Source: Actinomycetota bacterium (lineage in GTDB: Bacteria > Actinomycetota > Acidimicrobiia > Acidimicrobiales > Ilumatobacteraceae). Taken from it: a stretch of 37,755 nt of DNA. Within the stretch, counting starts at the first letter, position 1. The number at the start of each line of letters is the position of its first letter. Under the pieces are notes generated by a model. The model was not told the DNA's origin, did not search any database, and saw only the letters and a program-made list of their open reading frames with translations. This document shows, in pieces, positions 8,110 to 16,540 of the stretch. The stretch is taken from positions 1-37,755 of the forward strand of contig JAUSLV010000001.1 in the NCBI GenBank assembly GCA_030645495.1. The letters are read 5' to 3'. The position numbers and the translations under genes were made by a program.

Positions 8110-8388
8110 ATGGACGTCGGGATCACTGCGTTGCGGGCCAACCTCGCCGACTGGTTGCAGAAGGTGCGCGAAGGTGAGGAGATCACGATCACCGACCACG
8201 GCGTGCCCGTGGCGCGGCTGGTGCCCGCGCAGTCCACCGACCTGATCGAACGGCTCACGCGCGAAGGGGTGCTGGGTCAGCCGACCTCTCGCACTCGGCG
8301 CAGTCTCAGAGATCGCAGTGACCTCCCGGTCGACCTCGGCGTGTCGCTGTCCGACATCATCATCCAACAGCGCGGGGGTGATGCGTGA
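8110..8388 (+). CDS. vapB: Phd/VapB-type antitoxin
   Basis: Antitoxin that should neutralise the adjoining PIN toxin and repress the operon. The 92-aa protein begins MDVGITALRANLADWLQKV and continues EGEEITITDHGVPVARLVP, the typical Phd/YefM N-terminal DNA-binding fold (to about residue 45). The C-terminal half, from LTREGVLG through SLRDRSDLPVDLGVSLSDII, is the likely toxin-wrapping tail. ATG 8110 is chosen because it follows TACGTT by 6 nt and matches the family N-terminus exactly; ATG 8092 would add six residues. It overlaps the toxin start by 4 bp (GTGA), giving translational coupling. Confidence 0.88.
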   Translation: MDVGITALRANLADWLQKVREGEEITITDHGVPVARLVPAQSTDLIERLTREGVLGQPTSRTRRSLRDRSDLPVDLGVSLSDIIIQQRGGDA

Positions 8389-8816
8389 CGACGGTCTATT
8401 TCGACTCGTCGGCCTTCGTGAAGCTGCTCCTGCCCGAATCGGGACGCGACGTGGCGCTCGATCTCTGGGAACGTGCCGAGTGTGCCGTCTCCAGCCGGCT
8501 CGCGTCGCCTGAGGTGTTCGCCGCACTTGCTGCAGCCGCTCGAGGTGGGCGCGCCGTTCGTGAGGCCGCTTCGCGCCTGGGCGATGTGTGGTCGATCGAC
8601 ATCTGGGCGCAGGTGTGGCCGGTAGCGCTGACCGAGCGGGTCGAACGCCTGGCCGCCGCGTGCGCACAGCAGTTCCAGCTCAGCGGAGCCGATGCTGTCC
8701 ACCTTGCCAGCGCGTTGGTGCTGGATGACTCGTCGGTCGTGATGGCCACCTGGGACCGACGGCTCAGCGACGCTGCTCGCGCCGCAGGCCTGCGGGTAGT
8801 GCCGGCGAACCCCTAG
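8385..8816 (+). CDS. vapC: VapC-type PIN-domain RNase toxin
   Basis: Mg-dependent ribonuclease toxin, 143 aa. PIN acidic residues are visible: Asp7 in VYFDSSAFVKLLLPE, a mid-protein Glu in ASPEVFAALA, Asp in LSGADAVHLASAL, and Asp in TWDRRLSDAARAAGL. The active site appears complete, so the toxin is probably functional. It starts at GTG 8385 overlapping the antitoxin stop. Its own stop TAG shares the palindrome CTAG (8813-8816) with the stop of the convergent ABC ATPase. The RNA target cannot be predicted. Confidence 0.9.
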   Translation: MTTVYFDSSAFVKLLLPESGRDVALDLWERAECAVSSRLASPEVFAALAAAARGGRAVREAASRLGDVWSIDIWAQVWPVALTERVERLAAACAQQFQLSGADAVHLASALVLDDSSVVMATWDRRLSDAARAAGLRVVPANP

Positions 8817-9511
8817 TGAGCGGCGGTCTGTAGGCCGGCGGCACCCAACCGGCCGTCGACGATCTCGACGGTGCGGTCGGCATACTCGGTCATTCGGCGG
8901 TCGTGGGTGACGATGATCGCCGCGGTGTCGCGGGCCTTCATCTCGCTGTGGATCAACTCCATCACCTGCGCGCCGATCTTGGTGTCGAGCGCGGACGTGG
9001 GCTCGTCGAACAGCACCAGCTTCGGGTTGTTGAACAGCGCGCGGCCGATGGCCACCCGCTGGCGCTCGCCGCCACTGAGCTGCGCAGGCATGTTCTTCGC
9101 CCGATGGCCGAGGCCCAGCTCGTCGAGCAACCCACGTGCCCTGGCCTTGGCCGCCTTGTCGCCCTTCCCGCCACCCAACTCGTCGACGACGAGCAGGTTC
9201 TCCTCCGCGTTGAGGAACGGCACGAGGTTCACCGACTGGAACACGAAGCCGATGTTCTCGCGGCGGAAGCCGGTGAGCTCTTTCGCGTCGTGATCGGTGA
9301 TGTCGTTGCCGTTCACCACCACGGTGCCCTCGGTGGGGGTGAGCAGCCCGCCGGCGATCGACAGCAGCGTGGTCTTACCCGAGCCCGAGGGGCCCAGCAG
9401 GGCGACGATCTCGCCGTGCTCGACCTGCAACGTGGCATGGTCGAGGGCCACGATGTCGATGTCGCCGCTGCGGTACACCTTGCGGACGTCGGTCATCTCC
9501 AGCACGCTCAT
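8813..9511 (-). CDS. ABC transporter ATP-binding protein (LolD/MacB type)
   Basis: Nucleotide-binding subunit of an exporter. 232 aa with Walker A GPSGSGKTTLL (40-50), a Q-loop near FQSVNLVPFLNAEENL, signature LSGGE (145-149), Walker B LVLFDE with Glu170, a D-loop SALD and a switch His in IIVTHDRRM. It has the compact form of LolD/MacB/FtsE ATPases that pair with FtsX-type permeases, and two such permeases lie directly upstream on the same strand. AGGGAG lies 6 nt before ATG 9511. No periplasmic adaptor gene is present. Likely roles are lipoprotein or peptide export or mechanotransmission; the substrate is unknown. Confidence 0.92.
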   Translation of the reverse strand: MSVLEMTDVRKVYRSGDIDIVALDHATLQVEHGEIVALLGPSGSGKTTLLSIAGGLLTPTEGTVVVNGNDITDHDAKELTGFRRENIGFVFQSVNLVPFLNAEENLLVVDELGGGKGDKAAKARARGLLDELGLGHRAKNMPAQLSGGERQRVAIGRALFNNPKLVLFDEPTSALDTKIGAQVMELIHSEMKARDTAAIIVTHDRRMTEYADRTVEIVDGRLGAAGLQTAAH

Positions 9512-9548
9512 GCGGCACTCCCTGAAGGTTCGATGCGGTTCACGCGGT

Positions 9549-10664
9549 TCACGAGGTGGTTCCGATCGCCGAGGCAGGTTCCACCTTGGTGACTCGGCGC
9601 AGCGAGATCGCGCTGCCGAGAATGGCCGCCACCAGCAGGCCGCTGAAGGTGAACACGAACCGTGAAGGGATCAGCTGCAACGGCAGACTCGCCGGCAGTG
9701 CGGCCGCGGCGGCGATGGCCATGCCCGACCCGATCGCGAACGCGATCACCGCGACGATGATGGCCTGCACCAGCACGCCGAGGAACAACCGGCGGGTGGT
9801 GGCACCGATCGCCTTGAGCACGCCGTACAACCCGATGCGCTCGAGCGTGAGCAGGCTGAAGAACAGGCCAACCACGGCGAGCACCACGAACAACGTGGTG
9901 TAGATGATCTGGTTGAACGTGTCCTTCTGCTGCTTCACCCCGGGCAGCGCCAGCACTGCGTCGGCGACCGTCAGCGACTTCGTTGCGCCATCGGTGGCGG
10001 CATCGAGGCCGGCGGTGAACGAGAGTGACGAGCCGGCCGCCGGGGCGCCGCGCACCACGAGGGCCTGCACCACGCCATCGGCAACCGCACTGTCGGGGCG
10101 GTTCGCGTTCTGCACCGCACGCCACGTGGTGAGGTTCACCCACACGGAGCCCTGCAGCAGGTAGCCGGTGTCGTCGACCCAGCCGGTGATCGTGATCGGC
10201 GTCTCCGCCGGGCCCACCAGGATCGTGTCGCCCTTCGACACACCCTGGTCCTGCAGCCGGCTGTCGGCAACACCCAGGCCGTCGGCCGGCGGTGCGGGCA
10301 CGCCCTTGGGTGCCAGTTCGTAACCCGCCACGGCGACATCGGCAAGGTCGGATTCGCCCGGCACCTGCGCACCGAGCAGCACGAACCCGATGCCACCCAC
10401 CTCGCTGACGCCGTCGAGTGCTTCCACGTCAGCACGAATGTCAGGCGTGATGCGGCTGCGCAGGAACGAGTCGCGGGCGCTGGCGGAGTACACGATCGCG
10501 TCGGCCTTCTGCGCGCGGATCGCGCCGGTGGAGCCGAGGTACAGGCCGTCGAGCAGGCCACCGAGGAACAGCAACAGCGTGGTGAGGAACGCCAGCACGA
10601 TGGTGGCCACGAGGAAGCGGTTGGGATTGCGGCGCAGTTCGCGCAGGGGCAGCGTGATGCTCAC
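9549..10664 (-). CDS. FtsX-like ABC permease, second of two
   Basis: Integral membrane subunit of the exporter. 371 aa: an N-terminal membrane helix (RFLVATIVLAFLTTLLLFLG), a large extracytoplasmic MacB-type domain (about 50-235), then three helices (FNQIIYTTLFVVLAVVGLFF, LFLGVLVQAIIVAVIAFAIG, and a last one around FTFSGLLVAAILGSAISLR). Length and topology resemble DevC/MacB-type permeases. It starts at GTG 10664 and overlaps the preceding permease by 4 bp, so the two are coupled and may heterodimerise. The ATPase follows after 37 nt. Confidence 0.9.
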   Translation of the reverse strand: MSITLPLRELRRNPNRFLVATIVLAFLTTLLLFLGGLLDGLYLGSTGAIRAQKADAIVYSASARDSFLRSRITPDIRADVEALDGVSEVGGIGFVLLGAQVPGESDLADVAVAGYELAPKGVPAPPADGLGVADSRLQDQGVSKGDTILVGPAETPITITGWVDDTGYLLQGSVWVNLTTWRAVQNANRPDSAVADGVVQALVVRGAPAAGSSLSFTAGLDAATDGATKSLTVADAVLALPGVKQQKDTFNQIIYTTLFVVLAVVGLFFSLLTLERIGLYGVLKAIGATTRRLFLGVLVQAIIVAVIAFAIGSGMAIAAAAALPASLPLQLIPSRFVFTFSGLLVAAILGSAISLRRVTKVEPASAIGTTS

Positions 10665-11779
10665 AGGTGCACCCCCGCGCCGGTGGTGGCGGCGATCGGG
10701 TCGATGCGCAGCACGCGGCGGATGGCCACCAGCGAGGTGACCAGCGCGAGCGCCAGCACGACCAGCGACGTGTACACGGAGGTGGCGACTTCCACGTGCA
10801 CGCCCAGGTTCTTCACGCCCTGCAGCGCGGCCGCATACAGACCGAAGGCCACCAACGATCCGAGCGCAGTGACGATCACCACTTGCACGAGCAGACCGCG
10901 GACCAACAGTTTCGCCGGGGCGCCGATGGCCCGCAGCAAGGTGAGCGCCGATGCCTTCTGGAACGTGACGATCAGGAAGAACAGGCCGGTGACCAGCGGG
11001 ACGACGAGGTAGAAGAGGGCCAAGATGACTCTGAAGCTGTCGCGCACGCTCTTGACCCCGGGAGCGCCGTCGACCGCTTGCTGGCGAGTGAGCGCCTGCA
11101 CGCCCTCCACCTGGGCGTTGATCGCGTCGGCCACGGCCTCGGGGGAGGCGCCGTCGGCGACGTGGATGGCGATCGCCGAGGGCAGGATCGTGGTGGCGTC
11201 GGGGTTGCGGGTTCGCTTGGCGCTCTCGAACGTGGCGAAGTCGACGAACAGCACGGGGGCGACCGAGAAGTTGATGTCGCGAGCGATGCCGACGACGGTG
11301 ATCTGCACGCCGTCGGGCAGCACCTGCACGACGTCGCCGATGTCGTAGCCGTCGGCGCGATCCTTTTCGCTGGCCACTGCTTCGTTGTCGGTGGCAGGCA
11401 AGCGGCCCTCGATCAGCGTGGTGGGCGCACCCGTGCGGCCAAGTTCGTAGCCGAAGATCACGGTGTCGCGCTCGTCGCCGCCGGCGGTGACGGTGAACGT
11501 GGCCTCACCCAGTGGCGCGGCATCAGCCACACCGTCGATGGCGGCGATCTCGGCCGCTTGCTGAGCAAGGATGATCGACCCCTCCAGGTTCTTGCGCGCC
11601 TGCCCGTTGTACACCAGCACTTCGCCCGACTGGTTCTTGAGGGCGCCGATGAACTGGTTCACCAGCCCGGTGAGCAGGGTTTGCTGGAACAGGATGAGGA
11701 ACACCAGCAGGCCGACTGCGCCGGTGAGCAGACCGAAGCGCACCTTGGCGCGCCGCATCTCGTGGAAGGCCAGGAACAT
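10661..11779 (-). CDS. FtsX-like ABC permease, first of two
   Basis: Paralogous membrane subunit, 372 aa from ATG 11779 (MFLAFHEMRRAKVRFG). An N-terminal helix (RFGLLTGAVGLLVFLILF) is followed by an extracytoplasmic domain and three C-terminal helices (VILALFYLVVPLVTGLFFLI, LLVQVVIVTALGSLVAFGLY, and one near VYTSLVVLALALVTSLVAIR). The frame runs 14 codons further upstream, but that segment lies in the non-coding spacer and is not family-like. It is first in a three-gene exporter operon. No clear -10 is seen within 10 nt of the start, so this transcript may have a leader. Confidence 0.9.
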   Translation of the reverse strand: MFLAFHEMRRAKVRFGLLTGAVGLLVFLILFQQTLLTGLVNQFIGALKNQSGEVLVYNGQARKNLEGSIILAQQAAEIAAIDGVADAAPLGEATFTVTAGGDERDTVIFGYELGRTGAPTTLIEGRLPATDNEAVASEKDRADGYDIGDVVQVLPDGVQITVVGIARDINFSVAPVLFVDFATFESAKRTRNPDATTILPSAIAIHVADGASPEAVADAINAQVEGVQALTRQQAVDGAPGVKSVRDSFRVILALFYLVVPLVTGLFFLIVTFQKASALTLLRAIGAPAKLLVRGLLVQVVIVTALGSLVAFGLYAAALQGVKNLGVHVEVATSVYTSLVVLALALVTSLVAIRRVLRIDPIAATTGAGVHL

Positions 11780-11819
11780 GGTGCCGCCAGTCAATCGGCG
11801 CTGGGTCGAAAACGACGAC

Positions 11820-11847
11820 ACCCGGCCCGGCGAGTGCCGGACCGGGT
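11820..11847 (-). terminator. Hairpin terminator after the sigma/Ser-Asp protein operon
   Basis: Two 12-nt arms (ACCCGGCCCGGC at 11820-11831 and its partner at 11836-11847, one mismatch) with loop GAGT. On the minus strand a T-rich run (TCGTCGTTTTCG) follows. Placed 23 nt past the Ser-Asp protein stop. Confidence 0.7.
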
Positions 11848-11869
11848 GGTCGTGGTGGTGTCGAGGTGC

Positions 11870-12646
11870 TCAGGTCGGGGGGTTGGTGACGGGGGTCGTC
11901 GTGGCAGCAGCGCTGCACTCGTCGGAGTCGTCGTCGGAATCCGAGTCGGAATCGGAACCGGAATCGTCAGGCGAGTCGGAATCCGAGTCAGAGTCAGAGT
12001 CAGAATCAGAATCCGAATCCGAATCCGAGTCGTCGTCGGAATCCGAGTCGGAGTCAGAATCGTCAGCCGAGTCGGAATCGGAATCGTCAGCCGAGTCGGA
12101 GTCGTCAGCCGAGTCGGAGTCGTCATCGGAGTCCGAGTCGTCGTCGCAGCTGGAGTCGTCATCGGAGTCGTCCGACTCGTCGGAGCTGTCGTCGCCGCCC
12201 AGGATGATCGGGGTGCTGTCCGCGTCGTCGGATTCGTCGGATTCGGCCTCGACGCTCGTGGTGGTGTCGTCGAGTTCGACGTCGGATTCGGTCTCGACGC
12301 TCGTGGTGGTGTCGTCGAGTTCGACGTCGGTCTCGGTCTCGGTCTCGGTGGTGCCGATCTCGATGGTCTTGAACGGGTTGAGGTCGGTTCCCCCTGCCGC
12401 GGCGGCGGCAGTGCCGGCGGCGAGGAAGGTGATGGCCACGATGGCGGTGGCCCGACGGGTGATGCGCGAGGCGAACATTGGCTTGCTCCTGTTGATCGGT
12501 ACTGTGGCGTTGACCTCGGCGGTGAACTGCTGCACGTGTGCGGCCATTCCGCGCAGTTCCTCGGTGGTGGCCGGCTGGGCGGCGGCACGCAGCAGGTCGC
12601 TGACGCCGTTGCCCGAGGGCTGGTGGGGGAACTGCTGCTCTGTCAC
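11870..12646 (-). CDS. Membrane protein with long Ser-Asp repeat tail, coupled to the ECF sigma factor
   Basis: 258 aa, no family recognised. Residues 1-60 are cytoplasmic (VSDLLRAAAQPATTEELRGM then a short helix), 66-84 form one membrane helix (ATAIVAITFLAAGTAAAAAG), and the rest is outside: TETETETDVELDD, two 15-residue repeats ending ELDD, then about 100 residues of SD/SDD repeats to near 245 and a final CSAAATTTPVTNPPT. GTG 12646 overlaps the sigma factor stop (GTGA), the usual arrangement of an anti-sigma factor. There is no zinc anti-sigma motif (HxxxCxxC). Candidate roles are a membrane-tethered sigma regulator or a surface/cation-binding acidic protein. The DNA repeats suggest length variation. 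Confidence 0.7.
   Translation of the reverse strand: MTEQQFPHQPSGNGVSDLLRAAAQPATTEELRGMAAHVQQFTAEVNATVPINRSKPMFASRITRRATAIVAITFLAAGTAAAAAGGTDLNPFKTIEIGTTETETETDVELDDTTTSVETESDVELDDTTTSVEAESDESDDADSTPIILGGDDSSDESDDSDDDSSCDDDSDSDDDSDSADDSDSADDSDSDSADDSDSDSDSDDDSDSDSDSDSDSDSDSDSDSPDDSGSDSDSDSDDDSDECSAAATTTPVTNPPT
11930..12190. repeat. Hexameric low-complexity tract coding Ser-Asp repeats
   Basis: Plus-strand units of the type GAGTCG/GAATCG/GAATCC repeat with little interruption; on the coding (minus) strand they read as Ser-Asp. The codons vary (TCG/TCC/TCA-type and GAT/GAC), so selection on the peptide is likely as well as slippage. Confidence 0.8.
12249..12338. repeat. Tandem 45-bp repeat (two units) in the Ser-Asp protein gene
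   Basis: Unit 1 is 12249-12293 and unit 2 is 12294-12338, the latter diverging at its end. It encodes a 15-residue segment containing TTTSV and DVELDD twice. Near-identity suggests recent duplication. Confidence 0.75.
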
Positions 12647-13269
12647 GACGAACAGATCGTGGGAGCGGTGGTCGGAATTACAGGATCTTGAAAAATCCTC
12701 TCCCGATCACCCTCGAACCGCTCCTCCAACCGCCGCAGCGCTCGGTGTTGCGTGACCCGCACCCAGTTGGCCGAACGCCCCATCACCTCGGCGACGCGAG
12801 CCACGTCGAGTTCGGCAACGATGCGCAGCACCAGCACCTCGGCCTGTTCGGCAGGCAGCGAGGCGGTGATCAGATCGACCGCCGCCTGGCCCGACATGCG
12901 GTCGAGCGCCTGGCCGGCGGTGTCGGCGCCGTCGCGACGGTCGGCCAGGCGCGAGTGGTCGACTGGGTCGGTGGCCCGGCGGGCGGCGGTGCGGCGGTGG
13001 TCGGCCAGGCGGCGGCGGGCGATGGAGAACACCCAGCCGCGAAAGTCGGGCAATTCGCCCACGAACGTGGCGATGCCGCGAGCGATCGCCAGCCACACCT
13101 CACCGGCGAGATCATCGGCGGCACGAGGCTCGGCGCTGCGCAAGAAGCGCAACAGGCGCGGCTGGAGGTCGATGAACAGCGCCTCGGCGGCCCAGGGCGC
13201 GCCATCGCGCGCGGCGGTCAGTACTGCGGAGAACGATGCCTCGTCGAGCGGGCCGACCGGTTCTTGCAT
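12643..13269 (-). CDS. ECF-type RNA polymerase sigma factor
   Basis: 208 aa. Region 2 runs from AAEALFIDLQPRLLRFL through ADDLAGEVWLAIARGIATF to FRGWVFSIARRRLADHRR (about 30-105). Region 4 is LPAEQAEVLVLRIVAELDVARVAEVMGRSANWVRVTQHRALRRLEERF (about 140-190). No C-terminal extra domain, though a short tail follows. ATG 13269 is chosen by the region 2 alignment and a GATACT hexamer 8 nt upstream. It overlaps the Ser-Asp membrane protein by 4 bp, so that gene is the probable regulator. Targets unknown; the GATACT site could be autoregulated, which the sequence alone cannot show. Confidence 0.92.
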   Translation of the reverse strand: MQEPVGPLDEASFSAVLTAARDGAPWAAEALFIDLQPRLLRFLRSAEPRAADDLAGEVWLAIARGIATFVGELPDFRGWVFSIARRRLADHRRTAARRATDPVDHSRLADRRDGADTAGQALDRMSGQAAVDLITASLPAEQAEVLVLRIVAELDVARVAEVMGRSANWVRVTQHRALRRLEERFEGDRERIFQDPVIPTTAPTICSS

Positions 13270-13277
13270 GCTCAACC

Positions 13278-13283
13278 AGTATC
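13278..13283 (-). promoter_or_regulatory. Possible -10 GATACT of the sigma factor gene
   Basis: GATACT on the minus strand, 8 nt before ATG 13269. It departs from TANNNT at position 1 but keeps A2 and T6. Weaker than most others here. Confidence 0.35.
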
Positions 13284-13380
13284 CACGCGGACCTGTCCGA
13301 AGGGAATCCAAGGTTCGTCCAAGAATTGGCCTCGGGCGAGCGGTGGCACGCTCGGTGACATCGGGCCCTCGGCGCTGATC

Positions 13381-13386
13381 TAGCGT
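13381..13386 (+). promoter_or_regulatory. -10 hexamer TAGCGT of the aldehyde dehydrogenase
   Basis: TAGCGT lies 6 nt before ATG 13393; leaderless transcript predicted. Confidence 0.6.
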
Positions 13387-13392
13387 TCGCTC

Positions 13393-14850
13393 ATGGACTA
13401 CACCGTCACCCCGCTCGGCGAGATCGCACCCACTGTGGCCGCAGCCAGGGCTGCCTTCGTCACCGGTTCCACCCGTCCGCTGGCCTGGCGCCGCGCCGCA
13501 CTCGAGCGGATGCGCGACCTCGTGCAGGATCGCGAGGCGCGGTTGCTCGACGCGCTGGCAGCTGACTTCGGCAAGCCCCGCTTCGAGGCCTGGACCACCG
13601 AACTGGGCTTCGTGGTCAACGACATCAACCACACGCTGGCTCACCTGCCGGCCTGGGTGCAGCCCGAGAAGGTGCCCACGCCGGTGTCGTTCAAGCCGGG
13701 TGCGTCGTACATCGTGCCCGAGCCGGTGGGCGTGGTGTGCGTGATCGCCCCGTGGAACTACCCGGTGCAGCTGCTGTTGGCGCCGATGGTCGCCGCGATC
13801 GCCGCCGGCAACGCGGTGGTGGCCAAGCCCAGCGAGCTGGCGCCCCAGGCCGCGGCCGAGCTGGTGTCACTGGTGCAGGCGATCAACGAGCCGGCGATCG
13901 TGGCCGTGCAGGGCGGCGTGGCCGAGACCACCGAGCTGCTCGCGCAGCGCTTCGACCACATCCTCTACACGGGCAACAGTCGCGTGGCACGCATCGTGAT
14001 GCGCGCCGCGGTCGAGCACCTCACGCCGGTCACGCTCGAGTTGGGTGGCAAGAGCCCGGCGATCGTCAGCCGCAACGCCAACGTCGACATCGCCGCCCGC
14101 CGCATCGCGTGGGGCAAGTTCGTGAACGCCGGGCAGACCTGCATCGCACCCGACTACGTGCTGGTGGAACGCCCGGTGCACGACGAGTTCGTGGCCGCGC
14201 TCGGCGCGCAGATCAACGACTTCTACGGCGCCGACCCGCAGCAGAGTGCCGACTACACGCGCATCGTCAACTCGCCGCACTTCCACCGCCTCGAGAAGCT
14301 GCTCGACAGCGGCACCGTCGCGCATGGCGGAATCACCGACGCCGACTCGCGCTACATCTCGCCTACCGTCCTCACGGGCGTCAGCGCCGACGATCCGGTG
14401 ATGGGCGAAGAGATCTTCGGCCCGATCCTGCCGGTCATCGCTGTCGACACGCTCGACGAGGCGATCGAGTTCGTCAGCTCGCGCTCGGCCGACGGCGACA
14501 AGCCGCTCGCGCTCTACACGTTCAGCGAGAACGACGCCGAGAACGATCGTGTGCTCGCCGGCGCCACCAGCGGCGGCGCGTGCGTGAACGGCACGTTGCT
14601 GCACATCGCCAACCCCAACCTGCCCTTCGGTGGCACGGGCGAGAGCGGCATGGGGGCGTACCACGGCAAGTTCGGCTTCGACACGTTCAGCCACCACCGG
14701 TCGGTGCACACACGCAGCACACGGCTCGACCCGGCGATGCTCTACCCGCCGTACACCGCCAAGAAGCAGAAGCTGGTGCGCAAGGGCATGACGATGGCCG
14801 ACCCGCGCGACACGCTCAGCAAGCTGCGCAACAAACTGCGCCGCGGCTGA
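13393..14850 (+). CDS. Aldehyde dehydrogenase, class 3-like
   Basis: NAD(P)-dependent oxidation of an aldehyde to its acid. 485 aa with Asn122 in APWNYPVQ, the cofactor segment ILYTGNSRVARIV, general base Glu216 in LELGGKSP, and nucleophile Cys250 in FVNAGQTCIAPDYVL. The C-terminal motif EEIFGPILPVI and the NLPFGGTGESGMGAYHGKFGF run match the ALDH3/coniferyl-aldehyde dehydrogenase branch. The C-terminus has a basic end (KKQKLVRKGM), not a clear membrane anchor. Single gene, divergent from the sigma factor, convergent with engB across a hairpin. Class 3 enzymes often take medium or long aliphatic or aromatic aldehydes; the substrate here is unknown. Confidence 0.93.
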   Translation: MDYTVTPLGEIAPTVAAARAAFVTGSTRPLAWRRAALERMRDLVQDREARLLDALAADFGKPRFEAWTTELGFVVNDINHTLAHLPAWVQPEKVPTPVSFKPGASYIVPEPVGVVCVIAPWNYPVQLLLAPMVAAIAAGNAVVAKPSELAPQAAAELVSLVQAINEPAIVAVQGGVAETTELLAQRFDHILYTGNSRVARIVMRAAVEHLTPVTLELGGKSPAIVSRNANVDIAARRIAWGKFVNAGQTCIAPDYVLVERPVHDEFVAALGAQINDFYGADPQQSADYTRIVNSPHFHRLEKLLDSGTVAHGGITDADSRYISPTVLTGVSADDPVMGEEIFGPILPVIAVDTLDEAIEFVSSRSADGDKPLALYTFSENDAENDRVLAGATSGGACVNGTLLHIANPNLPFGGTGESGMGAYHGKFGFDTFSHHRSVHTRSTRLDPAMLYPPYTAKKQKLVRKGMTMADPRDTLSKLRNKLRRG

Positions 14851-14872
14851 CGCGCCGTCCGGCTGACCGCAC

Positions 14873-14891
14873 GTCCGGCATGCAGCCGGAC
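14873..14891. terminator. Hairpin between convergent aldehyde dehydrogenase and engB
   Basis: GTCCGGC-ATGCA-GCCGGAC, a perfect 7-bp stem with a 5-nt loop, only 8 nt from the engB stop. No strong T run on either side, so its strength as a terminator is uncertain. Confidence 0.5.
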
Positions 14892-14898
14892 CACGGCC

Positions 14899-15477
<579 letters not shown>

Positions 15478-15480
15478 CGA

Positions 15481-16473
15481 TCAGCCGGCGATGCTGGCCC
15501 AGAGACCGGTGATGGCGGTGACGAGTGCGTCGTGGGAAGTGCCCGCGGCGTAGAGGAAGTAGCTCGCGTCGCCGGTGGTCTGTGCGCCGAGGAACGAGGT
15601 GACACCTTCGGCGTTCGTCCAGGTGACCCCGGGGAACCCGTTGATCGTGTCGCCCGTGAGTTCGTTCCCGTCGGTGATCGTGGGGCCGATGTCGTCGAGG
15701 ATCTCGAACGGCAGCGGGTCGGTGGGCAGGAACACGAAGATGCGGGCCATCAGGATGCCGCCCGAGACGACCTCCACGCCGGCCACATCACCGGGGGCAG
15801 CTTGTGCCGTGGGCGAGGAGTCGACCACCGAGATCCAGGTCTGCAGCAGGGCGTCGGTGACGTCGACGAAGGCGAGATCGCCCGTGGGCACCAACTGGGT
15901 GGCGAGCGGCTGGATGGTCTTGTTCGAGGTGCCGGTGGGGTCGGTGGGGGTGGTGACCGGCGGCTCGGTGACGGGCGTGGTGGTGACCGGCGGCGCGAGC
16001 TCGTCGAACAGCGGGTCGACACCGCAGCGGTCAGCGCCGATGGTGCCACCCAATTCGGCCACCTGCGCCCGCCCGCTCTCGAACTCGGCGGTCTTGGCGT
16101 CGACCGTGGCGGCGTCGCCGTCGCCGGCCGCGCTCGCCGCGTCGTCGAGCACGTCGATGAGGTGGTCGAGCTCGTCGACCAGATCCTTCGCGGCGGCGAC
16201 CTCGGCGGAAGAGTCGGCGGGCAGCTGCACGCCCTTGAGGGCCGTGACGGCGTCGAGCACCAGTTGCGACGCGTCGTCGGCGACGCTCTCCACCTGGTCG
16301 ACACCGGTGGGCTTGGCGAGCTCGGCGAGACCGTCGCTGAGTGTGGTGCAAATCCGGTCCACCGAGGTGACGAACTGCTCGGTACTGACGCCGCCATCGT
16401 CGCTGCAGCCGGCGAGCGCGGCCACCAGCGCCGAGGTGGCGACGAATGCCACTGCCTTACGAGTCGCTCTCAT
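15481..16473 (-). CDS. Lipoprotein of unknown function upstream of engB
   Basis: 330 aa, no family recognised. The signal peptide has a basic start (MRATRK), a hydrophobic core and a lipobox LAGC with Cys23. Residues about 25-165 are helical and rich in Ala/Asp/Val, likely coiled-coil (DLVDELDHLIDVLDDAAS). A Pro/Thr linker follows (TTTPVTEPPVTTPTDP), then a C-terminal alpha/beta domain from about 205 with VEVVSGGILMARIFVF and SYFLYAAGTSHDALV. The ribosome site AAAGGGAG precedes ATG 16473, and TACGGT 26 nt upstream gives a short leader. It leads a two-gene unit with engB, with no obvious functional link. Located on the outer face of the membrane. Confidence 0.85.
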   Translation of the reverse strand: MRATRKAVAFVATSALVAALAGCSDDGGVSTEQFVTSVDRICTTLSDGLAELAKPTGVDQVESVADDASQLVLDAVTALKGVQLPADSSAEVAAAKDLVDELDHLIDVLDDAASAAGDGDAATVDAKTAEFESGRAQVAELGGTIGADRCGVDPLFDELAPPVTTTPVTEPPVTTPTDPTGTSNKTIQPLATQLVPTGDLAFVDVTDALLQTWISVVDSSPTAQAAPGDVAGVEVVSGGILMARIFVFLPTDPLPFEILDDIGPTITDGNELTGDTINGFPGVTWTNAEGVTSFLGAQTTGDASYFLYAAGTSHDALVTAITGLWASIAG

Positions 16474-16498
16474 CCCGCTCCCTTTCGACGTTCGCTCC

Positions 16499-16504
16499 AC
16501 CGTA
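16499..16504 (-). promoter_or_regulatory. -10 hexamer TACGGT of the lipoprotein-engB unit
   Basis: TACGGT on the minus strand, 25 nt before ATG 16473; the start would fall about 18 nt before the ATG, leaving room for the AAAGGGAG ribosome site (16478-16485). This is one of the few promoters here with a leader. Confidence 0.5.
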
Positions 16505-16540
16505 GACCCGCGCGAGGGCGGATGGAACCCCCGCTCGCGC

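Noticed and set aside
11571-12755. A plus-strand frame rich in Ser-Glu repeats across the Ser-Asp gene
   Set aside because: It mirrors the repeats of the minus-strand gene and lacks protein features at both ends; coupling with the sigma factor supports the minus strand.
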